Origin: Alphaproteobacteria bacterium
GTDB taxonomy: Bacteria > Pseudomonadota > Alphaproteobacteria > Rickettsiales > JADKJE01
Assembly: GCA_016722515.1 (NCBI GenBank)
Contig: JADKJE010000003.1
Span: 248,001 to 312,000, forward strand
Length of the DNA: 64,000 nucleotides
Reading direction: 5' to 3'
Shown piece by piece: positions 53,365 through 62,948 of this stretch (position 1 is its first letter; each line of letters starts with the position of its first letter). The notes beneath the pieces are model-generated. The model worked only from the letters and a program-made list of their open reading frames with translations. It ran no database searches and was not told the DNA's origin. The position numbers were made by a program, and so were the translations under genes.

Positions 53365-55770
53365 ATGGCTACTTTATTTGGGCGTTTTCATATTCCGTTC
53401 ACCTCTAGAGCAGTATCACTCAAAGAAGAAAATGCTAGTCCTACTGAAGGTAATGCTTCGCTTTCTCTAGAAGAACCTGTTCCTCAATCGCCTATACCTG
53501 ACGCAGAATCCCGTGAGGAAATAACGCACAATCTAGAAGGACTTACTAAAAATCAGCTTCTTGGCGCAGTGCGAATAGGTATTATAGATACCAGAAAAAC
53601 TGTAGATGATGAAGATGGCAAGCAACCATACACAGCTTTATTAAATGATATTAATAGTCGGCAAAATGATATAACCGTTGAAAATGTGCGTGACATAATC
53701 ATCAATGCAAAAGGAGAACTCGCTAAAAATTATGATAATCAACTTAAGCCCCTGATTGATGAAAGACGGGTTCAATTGGAGGAACAGGCACAAGAGCAGA
53801 AGTTCAAGAGTGATTTACATGAAGCCGCCAGAGAAGGGCGTCATGAGGATGCTTTAGAAATGGTGGTGGATAATTATAACAAACTGGATGTACGCCTCTC
53901 TAATGGTGAAGAAAAAATTTCTGAACGGCAGCAGCAAGCAATAAATGAACTTAGTAGCCGGATTCAATCAATGCCTCTTAGAGATAGAAGAGCTATTTAT
54001 CAACATTACGAAACGAAGGAAAACGATCCTAAAACCCAATCGCACCAGTTGCAGGTATTTCGCTATAATACCAAGGAAAGCCTGAAGGATGTACTTTTAG
54101 GAGATAAACAAGGTTTATCCGATGAACAATGGGGCCAACTTATAAACGAAGCATTCTCTTCCGTTATTCTAAATAAGAAACAATTCGATAAAGTTAAGAT
54201 ATCACTTCAGAGCTTTGCTAACGAACCCGATACTCTTCTACCAGAAAAACGCATACTTCAGCCTGGAGAATTAAACGATTTTATGTCACGAATTGGGCCT
54301 GAACCACTTGTGGCATATGAAAAGGAACCAGGAGAATTCATTAACGAATCCGTGTCGTATTTTGGAGTTAAAGATGCCAGGGCCTATGACGATTTATCCG
54401 AAAAACGTACTAAAGCGCAAAAAGAAATCCATTCTTATCTCTATCCTGAACAATATCTTCGCGAGAAAAGTTTTAGTACAATAACCCTTGAACAACGTAA
54501 GGAATTGGAGGAAAAAGCTGCTAAAATTGATTTAAAACCCGATAATGAAATTACTGAACGTGAACGGAAACTGCTCGATGTTATGTTACTTGGTAGAGAA
54601 TACGATGCTATTCATAACAGTCAACAAGAAATAGAAGGTGTACAAAAGTATCACAGAGCGGATCGAATCCAACACGTTGAACCTCTCAATGAACAACTTA
54701 AAAATCAAGAATTCGAAGAAACAACTAAAGAAATGGAAAAAGTAATTAATGGTGATGATAAATTAATTAAAAATGACAATGAAGCAATTAAAGGTGATGA
54801 AGAGGTAATTGAGGTTGGTAAATCTTTAAAACCTAAAAAAAGAGCAGGATTTTCAGGTGAAGTAGTAATAGTAAAAGGAAGCTATTCACTTGATAATAAG
54901 GAAGCTGCTTCTTTCCAGATTGAAGATATACGAGATGAAGATTCAAAAACACCTTACAAAAAAGAAAGTGAATTACGTAAGCCACTAAAAATGCAAACAT
55001 TGGAATCTTTTATTGAAAATACTTATTACGACGCGGCTCGTGAAGTATTAGCGAGCCCTCAAAATATAAATCCATCTCTTAAAGGTGACCGCATGAATCG
55101 GGTAATTAATGCTATTGCATCAAATATGGTTCAGCATTATCCAACTATGTCGGATAACGAAAAGGAAAATTATGAGGAAGACCTTAAAGAGATTTTTAAA
55201 AATAACATGAAAGAAAGTTCTCGCAATATAGGTCAAGTTCATGTCAACGAAAAAAAGTTACTCAAAGCCGTGGCTCAACATAATACTAACTTTAATGAGT
55301 TAGCGCGGTTTGAAAAAGTCGTGGATGGGAATGACAAATTTAAAGCCTTTGCTAATGAGCGAGGTTTTACAGATTTGCATAAAGCTGCATATTCGGGCAA
55401 CCACAGAGCCGTGACAGCAATGATTGCCAGAGGAGATGATATTAATGCTCAAAGTAAGGAAGAAGGAACTGCCTTACATTATGCGATCCGTAGCGCCAAC
55501 AAGGATATGAGTAATCTTAATATCAGTGATGAACAAAAATCGTCTATTGCTAAAACCTATTTGATTATGATTAAGCAAATCAGAGCTCAAAAACCTAAAA
55601 TTGGTTTTCGCCAATGCTGTAAGGATCTTGAAATTGATCCAAAAAAACTTTCCAATCAATTAAAGCAGAGCAAATCAGATGATAAAAGTGACGCGAAGGA
55701 CAAGCCAAAAGGTGAAGGTGATCATGTTAAGAACTTAAAAGGAAAGAATAGTAGCATATACAGAAATTAG
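53365..55770 (+). CDS. Large charged protein with C-terminal ankyrin repeats
   Basis: An 801-residue protein with no signal peptide or membrane helix. It is very rich in Lys, Glu, Asp and Gln, with long coiled-coil-like stretches. Ankyrin-type units occur near residue 150 (LHEAAREGRHEDALEMV) and at about 667-720 (FTDLHKAAYSGNHRAVTAMI, then GDDINAQSKEEGTALHYAIR). A short internal repeat (INGDDKLIKND, then IKGDEEVIE) lies near residue 470. The C-terminal tail is Lys/Asp/Ser-rich. Base and codon use are more AT-rich than in neighbouring genes. Ankyrin proteins of this style are common type IV effectors in intracellular alphaproteobacteria, but secretion is not shown by the sequence. AAAGG lies before the ATG. 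Confidence 0.7.
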   Translation: MATLFGRFHIPFTSRAVSLKEENASPTEGNASLSLEEPVPQSPIPDAESREEITHNLEGLTKNQLLGAVRIGIIDTRKTVDDEDGKQPYTALLNDINSRQNDITVENVRDIIINAKGELAKNYDNQLKPLIDERRVQLEEQAQEQKFKSDLHEAAREGRHEDALEMVVDNYNKLDVRLSNGEEKISERQQQAINELSSRIQSMPLRDRRAIYQHYETKENDPKTQSHQLQVFRYNTKESLKDVLLGDKQGLSDEQWGQLINEAFSSVILNKKQFDKVKISLQSFANEPDTLLPEKRILQPGELNDFMSRIGPEPLVAYEKEPGEFINESVSYFGVKDARAYDDLSEKRTKAQKEIHSYLYPEQYLREKSFSTITLEQRKELEEKAAKIDLKPDNEITERERKLLDVMLLGREYDAIHNSQQEIEGVQKYHRADRIQHVEPLNEQLKNQEFEETTKEMEKVINGDDKLIKNDNEAIKGDEEVIEVGKSLKPKKRAGFSGEVVIVKGSYSLDNKEAASFQIEDIRDEDSKTPYKKESELRKPLKMQTLESFIENTYYDAAREVLASPQNINPSLKGDRMNRVINAIASNMVQHYPTMSDNEKENYEEDLKEIFKNNMKESSRNIGQVHVNEKKLLKAVAQHNTNFNELARFEKVVDGNDKFKAFANERGFTDLHKAAYSGNHRAVTAMIARGDDINAQSKEEGTALHYAIRSANKDMSNLNISDEQKSSIAKTYLIMIKQIRAQKPKIGFRQCCKDLEIDPKKLSNQLKQSKSDDKSDAKDKPKGEGDHVKNLKGKNSSIYRN

Positions 55771-55811
55771 AATTTGGTTCATGACTATTAGGAATTTTGC
55801 GACTAGCGATA

Positions 55812-56021
55812 TTATATTTGATTCATCAGCTTAACCCAGTCATCTTCACTAAGCACCTTGACACCCAACTCCTCAGCTTTGGTGAGTTTCGACCCTGCCT
55901 CATACCCCGCTACCACAAAGTCGGTTTTGGCGGACACGCTGCTGGCCACCTTAGCCCCTAAGGCTTCGGCGCGTGCTTTGGCTTCCTGGCGGGTCAACAG
56001 GGCAATTGCTTGAAAATGCAA
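55812..56021 (-). pseudogene. ligA fragment: BRCT domain only
   Basis: 69 residues. From LLTRQEAKARAEALGAKVAS through SAKTDFVVAGYEAGSKL to KVLSEDDW it matches the last ~60 residues (BRCT domain) of NAD-dependent DNA ligase LigA. The nucleotidyltransferase, OB and helix-hairpin-helix parts, about 600 residues, are absent. Homology stops abruptly near 56010, beside an IS5-like transposase remnant. It is most likely a truncated copy; an intact ligA is expected elsewhere. A tiny BRCT-only protein could in principle still be made, but no ribosome site is convincing. Confidence 0.8.
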
Positions 56022-56086
56022 ATGGTTCCACCTTTGGCAGCGATTATCAAGTAATTGAATTATAATTTAAATAATTGAAAAGCTGT

Positions 56087-56275
56087 GCAAGAGCATTCCA
56101 CGGCCATAGGCTCTTGATAGTAGGGCCTTTAACTCAAATAGTAAGGTTAACTGGTGTAATGCCTAAAGAAACTCACGTTGACTTAGGTTGCCGTGGTCAC
56201 GATGTCACCAAGTTAGAAGTAATTGTAGTAATACAGAAACCTGGGATAACGCAGCCTAAACGGAAATTTAGGTAA
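56087..56275 (+). mobile_element. Remnant of an IS5-type transposase
   Basis: A short frame reading FHGHRLLIVGPLTQIVRLTG, then VMPKETHVDLGCRGHDVTKL. This matches the DDE-domain block of IS5/IS1106-like transposases (H-G-x-x-L, LTGV.PE..YVDKGYRGHD), including the catalytic Asp in VDLG. The rest of the transposase is missing on both sides. A degenerate second copy of AAATAGTAAGGT occurs at 56398-56409. No terminal inverted repeats were recognised. Confidence 0.6.
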
Positions 56276-57066
56276 AAATTGGATTTCTTATGGGGTACTA
56301 ACGATTGGTATTGTACTTATAATGCAGTCTTACCACTATTTTAAACCTATAATTTTTATCAGCCAGGATATTACCCGCTTATTTCTTATAAGAGCCTAAA
56401 TAGTAAGGTGAAGTGGCATCCACGGAGCAGTCCTGCGCCCCAGGCGTTTCTGCTGCCTTATCTCCTTGTAAAGCATGGTGTTCAAAATAGTTTAACAAAA
56501 CTCGCCTTGGGCTCACATTGCTGAAAAGCGGAAGATAGCAGCATTGAGGGCGTTTTAATGCCTATGCTGCGGCTGCGGTGTGATAAAGATTTCCTGAGCC
56601 ATCGGATCACACGCTGCAAGCCGTAATAATAACCCACCGCATGCTGCGCCACAAGCATTGTGCTGATGTTTGATTATAGATGAGGTGGTTTACACCTTTA
56701 TCTTAAAACCAAAGATAGGGTTTGCAAAGGAGTTTCAATCCGCAAACTCTATTCTCTTCGCGTTGATGTAACGGCAATTGCAGGGCAAAGGCCGTCAAAA
56801 AAGCAAAAAAACCAGCACAACACTTCTGACGCAACGCTCATTGTCATTGATAAAACTGTAATAATGTAATGGTTTCCTGCGTTGGGAGCCCTTCTACGGG
56901 GTGGATTGTAAGGATAAATCCTCAATTAATCAAGTAAAAATGTATTTAAATGCAACTATATAAAAAAATAGAATCAATGTGAAAATTATACAAAATTAAA
57001 AGTGAAATTTGTGTGGTTTAACCATGATCAAAATCGACGAGCCTTTGGTTGACGTCAAAAGAGCCC
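56276..57066. other. Non-coding or decayed region before lptF
   Basis: About 790 bases without a recognisable gene on either strand. A minus-strand frame around 56470-56650 (reading VAQHAVGYYYGLQRVIRWLR) is open for a while, but I cannot assign it. With the neighbouring ligA and transposase scraps it looks like eroded DNA. Confidence 0.5.
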
Positions 57067-57095
57067 TTGCACCCCCGTACAATAGGCAGTATAAC
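57067..57095 (+). promoter_or_regulatory. Putative promoter of the lptF operon
   Basis: TTGCAC (57067-57072) and TATAAC (57090-57095) are spaced by 17 bases, 22 bases before the lptF start. The same TTGCAC-17-TATNA arrangement occurs before the aminopeptidase gene at 63865. Confidence 0.45.
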
Positions 57096-57116
57096 CATTG
57101 GGTTACTTGTTAATTT

Positions 57117-58274
57117 ATGCCCATGAAGCAGTACGCTAAATATATTTGCTCGAGCTTGGCCGTCCCGATGACGATCATAACCCTGACCTTAACCGGCATT
57201 GTATGGTTAACGCAGAGTTCGCGCTATGTGGATATGATTGTGAACCACGGAGTGTCCCTGGCGACTTTTTTCTATATGACTGGCTTATTGTTACCATCGC
57301 TGTTGATGGTAATCCTGCCAGTAGCGCTTTTTTGCTCGGTGATTTTCGTTTTTTATAAATTAATTATGGATAGCGAATTGGTGGTGATGCAGAGCGCTGG
57401 TTTGAGTAGTGCTGCCTTACTTAAGCCTGTCTTGTTGGTAGCCGGAGTGGTTACATTACTTGGTTACGCATTTTCACTTTATCTTTTGCCGCTATCCTAC
57501 CGCGAATTTAAAGATCTGCAATATTATATCAAAGATAATTATGCCTCGGTTTTGCTGGAAGAGGGGGTCTTCAATACGCCTATCAACGGTTTAACCGTCT
57601 ATATTGATGAGCGCAATAACGACAAGTTAAAAGGTATCTTGGTGCATGATAACCGGATTCCTGGGAAACCGGTAACGATGATGGCAAAAGAAGGTATGCT
57701 TTATCAGACGGCGCAAGGCCCGCATTTTGAGCTGATCCATGGCAACCGTCAAGATATTAATCTGGAAAAAGGAAGATTATCCTTACTTTATTTTGATCAT
57801 TATACCGTCAATTTGCGTGTTTATATGGAAAAACACGATAGTGGACGGGGACGCAGATCCAAAGAGCGTTTCCTCAACGAATTATTCTGGCCTAAAGATG
57901 TCGCCCCCAAATACCGGCCTAATTTTTATGCAGAGGGGCATCAACGTTTAACCTGGCCGCTTTATTCGCTCATACTGCCTTTGGCTGGCTTTTATTACTT
58001 AACCCGTGGCGAATTTAATCGTCGCGGCAATTGGAAGCGCCTGGTGGAAGCGTCGATATGCGTTGTTATAATTGTGGCCGCAGGCATGGGGGTTATTAAT
58101 CTTTGCGGGCATTTTGTATGGATGGCCATTCCTGCCTATCTTTATTTTATAGGGTTGATTGCTGTTTTCCTATGGTTGCTTTTAAAGGAACGGACTCTGA
58201 CTCAAAAACACGGTAATGGTAATAGGCTTGCATTATTGACCGATAAGAAAGACAAGACAGAGGTAACCCCATGA
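57117..58274 (+). CDS. lptF: LPS export system permease LptF
   Basis: Inner-membrane permease of the LptB2FG complex, which extracts lipopolysaccharide and drives it to the outer membrane. 385 residues: three hydrophobic helices near the N-terminus, a periplasmic beta-jellyroll (GVFNTPINGLTVYIDERNND), and three C-terminal helices. VVMQSAGLSSAALLKPVL after helix 2 is the typical LptF/G coupling segment. The stop codon overlaps the lptG start by 4 bases (ATGA). The start MPMKQYAKYICSSL could also be the second ATG (MKQY). Confidence 0.93.
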   Translation: MPMKQYAKYICSSLAVPMTIITLTLTGIVWLTQSSRYVDMIVNHGVSLATFFYMTGLLLPSLLMVILPVALFCSVIFVFYKLIMDSELVVMQSAGLSSAALLKPVLLVAGVVTLLGYAFSLYLLPLSYREFKDLQYYIKDNYASVLLEEGVFNTPINGLTVYIDERNNDKLKGILVHDNRIPGKPVTMMAKEGMLYQTAQGPHFELIHGNRQDINLEKGRLSLLYFDHYTVNLRVYMEKHDSGRGRRSKERFLNELFWPKDVAPKYRPNFYAEGHQRLTWPLYSLILPLAGFYYLTRGEFNRRGNWKRLVEASICVVIIVAAGMGVINLCGHFVWMAIPAYLYFIGLIAVFLWLLLKERTLTQKHGNGNRLALLTDKKDKTEVTP

Positions 58275-59368
58275 AAATACCGGTGACCCTTTCGCTGTAT
58301 ATCTGTAAACAGTTTTTGACATGTGTTGGCGTTATTTTGGGGTTGTTGATTGCTATTATCATGATTTTTGACGTGGTTGATCTGCTGGGACGAACCTCCG
58401 ATAAGGATGTACCGCTGAGAATTGTGATCGACATGTTGTTGATGAAGTTTCCAAATGAAGTGCAGTTGGTGATTCCCTACACAATATTGCTAGGCAGCAT
58501 GATGGCTTATTCACGCCTTACCCGTAACTCCGAATTGATCGTGATGAGATCTGCGGGTTTTTCGGCCTGGCAGTTTTTGATGCCATCGGCACTGACGGCA
58601 GCTTTAATGGGGGTGGCGATGGTTACCATGCTGAATCCTCTTTCAGCCATTATGTTAAAACGTTACGAGCGTTTTGAAGGTAAATATCTGAAAGGGAAAA
58701 CCAGTGAATTTACGGTCTCTTCTTCGGGGTTATGGCTGCAGGAGGTTGTTCCTGGTGCGGAAGGAAAGACGGTGATCTACGCATTACGTATCTCACAGGA
58801 AAAAAAGGCGCTCTACGACATTACGCTGTTTAGGTTTAATAACCAGCATGATTTTATCAAACGCTATGATGCTAAAATGGCAACGCTCATACCCAATAGA
58901 TGGGTACTACGAAATGTACTGATTACATCTCCTGGAATACCAGCTCAGCGCTATGATACATTTGAAGTTCCCACCACCGTTAAATTTGCACATATTCAGG
59001 ATAGTTTTGCCTCTCCGGATACGATTACTTTTTGGGAGCTAGAAGGATTTATCCAGACCCTTAAGGATGCCGGTTTTTCGGCGTTGCGACACTTGGTACA
59101 TTGGCATTCGCTTCTTTCTCGGCCCTTTTTCCTGTGTGCCCTTGTGTATATTGGAGCGGCATTTTCCTTTAATCCTCCTAGAAAACGGGGGGTTGCAATT
59201 TTATTTTCAACCGGTATTTTATTGGGATTCCTCATCCATTTTTTGTCGGATGTAGTGGGTGCGTTAGGTGGATCAGGCGTGATCCTTCCAATCGTGGCCG
59301 CTTGGACTCCAGTGGCTATTACGGGAATTCTTGGAATCTTTATGATTTTGCATTTGGAAGATGGCTGA
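58271..59368 (+). CDS. lptG: LPS export system permease LptG
   Basis: Partner of LptF in the LptB2FG transporter. 365 residues with six membrane helices around a periplasmic domain. Family motifs: LSLYICKQFLTCVGVILGLL at the start, IVMRSAGFSAWQFLMP, NPLSAIMLKRYE and the C-terminal helices (GILLGFLIHFLSDVVGALG). The stop overlaps the start of lptD (TGATG). Confidence 0.94.
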   Translation: MKIPVTLSLYICKQFLTCVGVILGLLIAIIMIFDVVDLLGRTSDKDVPLRIVIDMLLMKFPNEVQLVIPYTILLGSMMAYSRLTRNSELIVMRSAGFSAWQFLMPSALTAALMGVAMVTMLNPLSAIMLKRYERFEGKYLKGKTSEFTVSSSGLWLQEVVPGAEGKTVIYALRISQEKKALYDITLFRFNNQHDFIKRYDAKMATLIPNRWVLRNVLITSPGIPAQRYDTFEVPTTVKFAHIQDSFASPDTITFWELEGFIQTLKDAGFSALRHLVHWHSLLSRPFFLCALVYIGAAFSFNPPRKRGVAILFSTGILLGFLIHFLSDVVGALGGSGVILPIVAAWTPVAITGILGIFMILHLEDG

Positions 59369-61596
59369 TGCCTAGAAAGGGAATTCAAATCCATAACACA
59401 CTATTTTGCTTGACCTTCCTCATTGCGGTAGGTGCTATGCCCGCGCGTGCGCATGCGAACACCCATGCTTCAACGTCGGCGAGTGGAGCGACTAAGCCGA
59501 AAAAAAGTTCGCATATGGAGGCGGTTGCTTTCGATAAAAATGCACCGGCCTATGTGATTGCAGACCAGGTTCAGTATGATCGTGAACAGCAAATGGTATA
59601 TGCCAATGGCAAGGTAGAAGTCATTCAAGGGCCACGGATATTATTAGCAAAACGCATCGTTTATGATCAAAAAGTCAATAAAGTCTATGCAATGGGCGAT
59701 GTTAGCTTGATGGAACCTAATGGAGATGTTTATTTTTCAAATGAACTAGAACTGGAAGATGAATTTAAAACGGGTGTTATTCAACAATTTAAAGCCCGTT
59801 TTGCAGATAATTCGCTCCTAGTTGCCAAACAAGCAACACGGCAAGATGCTAAAAATATTAAATTAGAAAAGGCTGTTTATTCGCCGTGTCCGGTATGTAA
59901 CACGAGTTTAAATCAATCTCCTCAATGGCAGTTTCGTGCCGAAAAAGTGAAGATAGATGAAGAAGAACAACGGGTTATTTATCATGATGCGCGTTTTGAA
60001 GTGTTTGGAATTCCAACCTTTTATACGCCCTATTTTTCTCATGCCTTACCTAATTCGCCGAATAAGAGTGGTTTCCTGATTCCAGAAGTACGCCTTAATT
60101 CATTGTTGGGTTCAACGGTTAAAGTTCCTTATTTTTGGTCGATTCGCCCTGATATGGATGCTATTATTGCTCCAATCACTACCAGCAAAGAAGGGCCAGT
60201 GCTAACCGGTGAATTCAGGAACTTAACGGATAATGGTTATTATGAATTACAGGGAAGCTACACTCACCCCTATAAAACGGATGTAAATGGTGTAAAATTG
60301 GATGATCGTGAGTCACGTGGACATTTGGAAGGAAAGGGAATGTTTGCCATGGAAGACCGGTGGCGATGGGGGTTTGACTTCAAACGTTCAAGTGATGATA
60401 CCTACTTAAAGCGCTATCATCTGGGTAATGAAGATGATCTTAAAAGTGAGCTCTATACCGATAAACTGGAGGATAGGGATATTACGTCCGTTAAGTTACT
60501 GTCGTTCCAGGGGCTTAATGCAACGGATGATCCTAAACAGGCTGCCAATGTGTTGCCGTTGATTGATATTCACCGTGAGAGCGATACCGTTTCTAAAGGT
60601 TCGCGTTTTTACATGGATGCCAATACCATGTCCCTTATGCGTTTAGAAGGTGTACGCAGCAACCGTATTTCGATTAAAGGTGGGTATAATCAACCTTATA
60701 TTTCATCGGGAGGTCAGAAGATCGTGCTTGATACCTCAATCCGCGGAGACGGGTATTATGAAAGCGATTTAACCGAACCACGTGCTGTGCGTAACCCTAA
60801 TTTAGATGGATTTGCCGGACGCGTAGTGCCGGAAATGGAGGCCACATGGACGTATCCACTGGTACGCCATAATGAAAGTAGCCGTGTTTATATTGAACCT
60901 ATTGCGCAGATGATCCTTAGCCCCTACGGAGGTAATTCTAAAAAAATATCCAACGAAGATAGTTTGGATTATGAATTGTCAGACCTGAATTTATTCAGCG
61001 TACAGCATTATACTGGTTTGGACCGCGTAGAAACAGGGCCCAGGGCGAATGTGGGGATAAGAAGTACAATCCACAGCTATGGCGGTAGTGAGCTTGGGAT
61101 GTTGCTGGGACAGAATTATCGTTTGCGTGAAGATCATTACCTTGACCCTTCCGGCGGTCTGGGCGATACGCATTCGGATTATGTTGGACAAATGTCTTTC
61201 TCAACCAAGGAGTTGATGGATATTTCCTATCGTTTCCGTTTGAATCATGATGATTTGTCTTTTGAGCGGAATGAAATAGGCCTTGGTTTGAATCTAGATC
61301 CTGTTAAACTCGACATGCAATATCTTTATTTGCAGCGTGATTTTATTACCGGTACAACGCGTGATGAGGTTTCTGACATGCTTGAGGTAGCGCTTAATAA
61401 ATATTGGAATTTTATAGCGGAAAGCAGGCTTGATCTGACTGGAGAAAGCGGACTGATTTCAACCAGTGCCGGTTTTATGTATAAAGGCCCTTGCAGCAAT
61501 ATGATTATACGTTTAGATAAAGAATACACCCGCGATCGTGACGTTGAGCCTTCGACCTCGATTATATTTAAAATTTCATTGAAGAATTTGGAGTAA
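59368..61596 (+). CDS. lptD: LPS-assembly outer-membrane protein LptD
   Basis: Outer-membrane barrel that inserts lipopolysaccharide into the outer leaflet. 742 residues from the ATG at 59368, which overlaps the lptG stop. The signal peptide is about residues 1-28 (LTFLIAVGAMPARAHA). A periplasmic OstA/LptA-like domain follows (YVIADQVQYDREQQMVYANG), then the barrel with the conserved FGIPTFYTPYFSHALPN and KSGFLIPE segments. The pair of Cys near CPVCN resembles the disulphide Cys of the family. The lptF-lptG-lptD-surA order is the usual alphaproteobacterial one. Confidence 0.94.
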   Translation: MPRKGIQIHNTLFCLTFLIAVGAMPARAHANTHASTSASGATKPKKSSHMEAVAFDKNAPAYVIADQVQYDREQQMVYANGKVEVIQGPRILLAKRIVYDQKVNKVYAMGDVSLMEPNGDVYFSNELELEDEFKTGVIQQFKARFADNSLLVAKQATRQDAKNIKLEKAVYSPCPVCNTSLNQSPQWQFRAEKVKIDEEEQRVIYHDARFEVFGIPTFYTPYFSHALPNSPNKSGFLIPEVRLNSLLGSTVKVPYFWSIRPDMDAIIAPITTSKEGPVLTGEFRNLTDNGYYELQGSYTHPYKTDVNGVKLDDRESRGHLEGKGMFAMEDRWRWGFDFKRSSDDTYLKRYHLGNEDDLKSELYTDKLEDRDITSVKLLSFQGLNATDDPKQAANVLPLIDIHRESDTVSKGSRFYMDANTMSLMRLEGVRSNRISIKGGYNQPYISSGGQKIVLDTSIRGDGYYESDLTEPRAVRNPNLDGFAGRVVPEMEATWTYPLVRHNESSRVYIEPIAQMILSPYGGNSKKISNEDSLDYELSDLNLFSVQHYTGLDRVETGPRANVGIRSTIHSYGGSELGMLLGQNYRLREDHYLDPSGGLGDTHSDYVGQMSFSTKELMDISYRFRLNHDDLSFERNEIGLGLNLDPVKLDMQYLYLQRDFITGTTRDEVSDMLEVALNKYWNFIAESRLDLTGESGLISTSAGFMYKGPCSNMIIRLDKEYTRDRDVEPSTSIIFKISLKNLE

Positions 61597-61599
61597 GTT

Positions 61600-62940
61600 A
61601 TGGTGGTTCGTAAGACATCTGTTTTATTTTCGGGAGCATTAATAGCCATGACCTGTTCCTATTCATTATCGGCGCTGGCTAATTTGTTAGTTCAAGAAGG
61701 CGTCAGCTCATCACTTGAATTACCTAAGGAATCGATTAATGCGGCTCCACTGGTTGGACAAGTGGCTGTGATGGCTGTGGTGGGCGATGATATCATTACA
61801 ACCTTGGATGTCAAAAACAGATTGGGATTGGCCGTTGTCGCTACTGGCATGGGGCAGGACCGTGAATCGCAACAGCGTTTATTACCGCAAATTATGCAGG
61901 GGCTTATTAATGAACGATTATACATGCAGGAAGCCAAACGTTTAAAAATAATCATCGATAATGCCGAAGTAGAAAAAGGTATTGAGGTGCTTTCCGCACA
62001 AAACCACCAATCTACGGAAGCATTTAAACGGATGTTTGAAGATAATGGTATTCCAGTCAGCACATTGGAAGATAAAATCCGCGGGGAGATTTTATGGGGA
62101 AAAGTAGTCCGCAAGACGATTTCGCCTAAAGTTCGTGTTAGTGATGCAGAAGTAGATGAAGTCATGGAACAAATGACGTTAAGCAAAAGTGAACGGATGG
62201 TCGGTATCGAACAAATTTTATTGCCCATTGATGATAAAACGAACAGTACCAAGATATCAGAGCTTGCCAGCAATATCGTCAAGGAAATCAGGGATGGTAA
62301 GTCTTTCCAGGCAATGGCCAGACAATTTTCGCCAACCGCACTTGAACATAAAGAAGATGAAATAGCCTGGGTACAGGAAAGCCAATTAGATGAAATACTG
62401 GTTGGTGCAATTCATAAACTGAAAGAGGGTGAAGTATCCGATCCCATTCGTACGCCCGATGGCTACCTTATTGTAAAACTCGACGGCACTAAAGAGGTCG
62501 TTAATGTGCATGGAGATAATGCCCAGCTCACCATGAAACAATTATTTGTGCCGATTCCTGAAGATAAGAGCAAAATCCCGCAACTGAAAGAGCAGTTGGG
62601 ACAATTGAGGGAAACACTGAAGGGGTGCGAAAATTATGAAAAAATCGATCAATCCAGTATAGACGGTTTACATGTTGATACCATGACCATTGGCCTGAAT
62701 GATATCCATCCTGAATTACGTTCGGTGGTTGAAGAGCAGCCGGTAGGTAAAGTGGGTGACATTGTCACAACATCGGTTGGCCTGCATGTGGTTACGGTTT
62801 GTGAGCGCAGCCTTCCTGAAAAGGTACTACCTGAGCGTGAAAAAATCCGGCAGATGGTCCAGTTTAAAAAAATTGAATTAAAGGCCAAACATTATTTGCG
62901 CGATTTACGTCGTAAGACCTATATCGAAATTAAAGAGTAG
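61600..62940 (+). CDS. surA: Periplasmic chaperone and peptidyl-prolyl isomerase SurA
   Basis: Helps outer-membrane proteins such as LptD fold. 446 residues with a signal peptide (about residues 1-28, SALANLL). An N-terminal SurA domain (MAVVGDDIITTLDVKNRLGL, GLINERLYMQEA) is followed by one clear parvulin-type domain (IEQILLPIDD, ARQFSPTALEHKEDEIAWV, VGAIHKLKEGEVSDPIRTPDGYLIVKL) and a second, more divergent one (MKQLFVPIPED). It lies 3 bases after lptD and 8 bases before rsmA. Confidence 0.92.
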   Translation: MVVRKTSVLFSGALIAMTCSYSLSALANLLVQEGVSSSLELPKESINAAPLVGQVAVMAVVGDDIITTLDVKNRLGLAVVATGMGQDRESQQRLLPQIMQGLINERLYMQEAKRLKIIIDNAEVEKGIEVLSAQNHQSTEAFKRMFEDNGIPVSTLEDKIRGEILWGKVVRKTISPKVRVSDAEVDEVMEQMTLSKSERMVGIEQILLPIDDKTNSTKISELASNIVKEIRDGKSFQAMARQFSPTALEHKEDEIAWVQESQLDEILVGAIHKLKEGEVSDPIRTPDGYLIVKLDGTKEVVNVHGDNAQLTMKQLFVPIPEDKSKIPQLKEQLGQLRETLKGCENYEKIDQSSIDGLHVDTMTIGLNDIHPELRSVVEEQPVGKVGDIVTTSVGLHVVTVCERSLPEKVLPEREKIRQMVQFKKIELKAKHYLRDLRRKTYIEIKE

Positions 62941-62948
62941 GGCTGCTA

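Noticed and set aside
56470..56650. Minus-strand frame (VAQHAVGYYYGLQRVIRWLR...) as a gene
   Set aside because: It is short, lacks a start with a ribosome site, and sits in a region of decayed fragments; no family was recognised.
61692..62282. 196-residue minus-strand frame inside surA
   Set aside because: Ser/Thr-rich shadow of the surA reading frame with no family resemblance.
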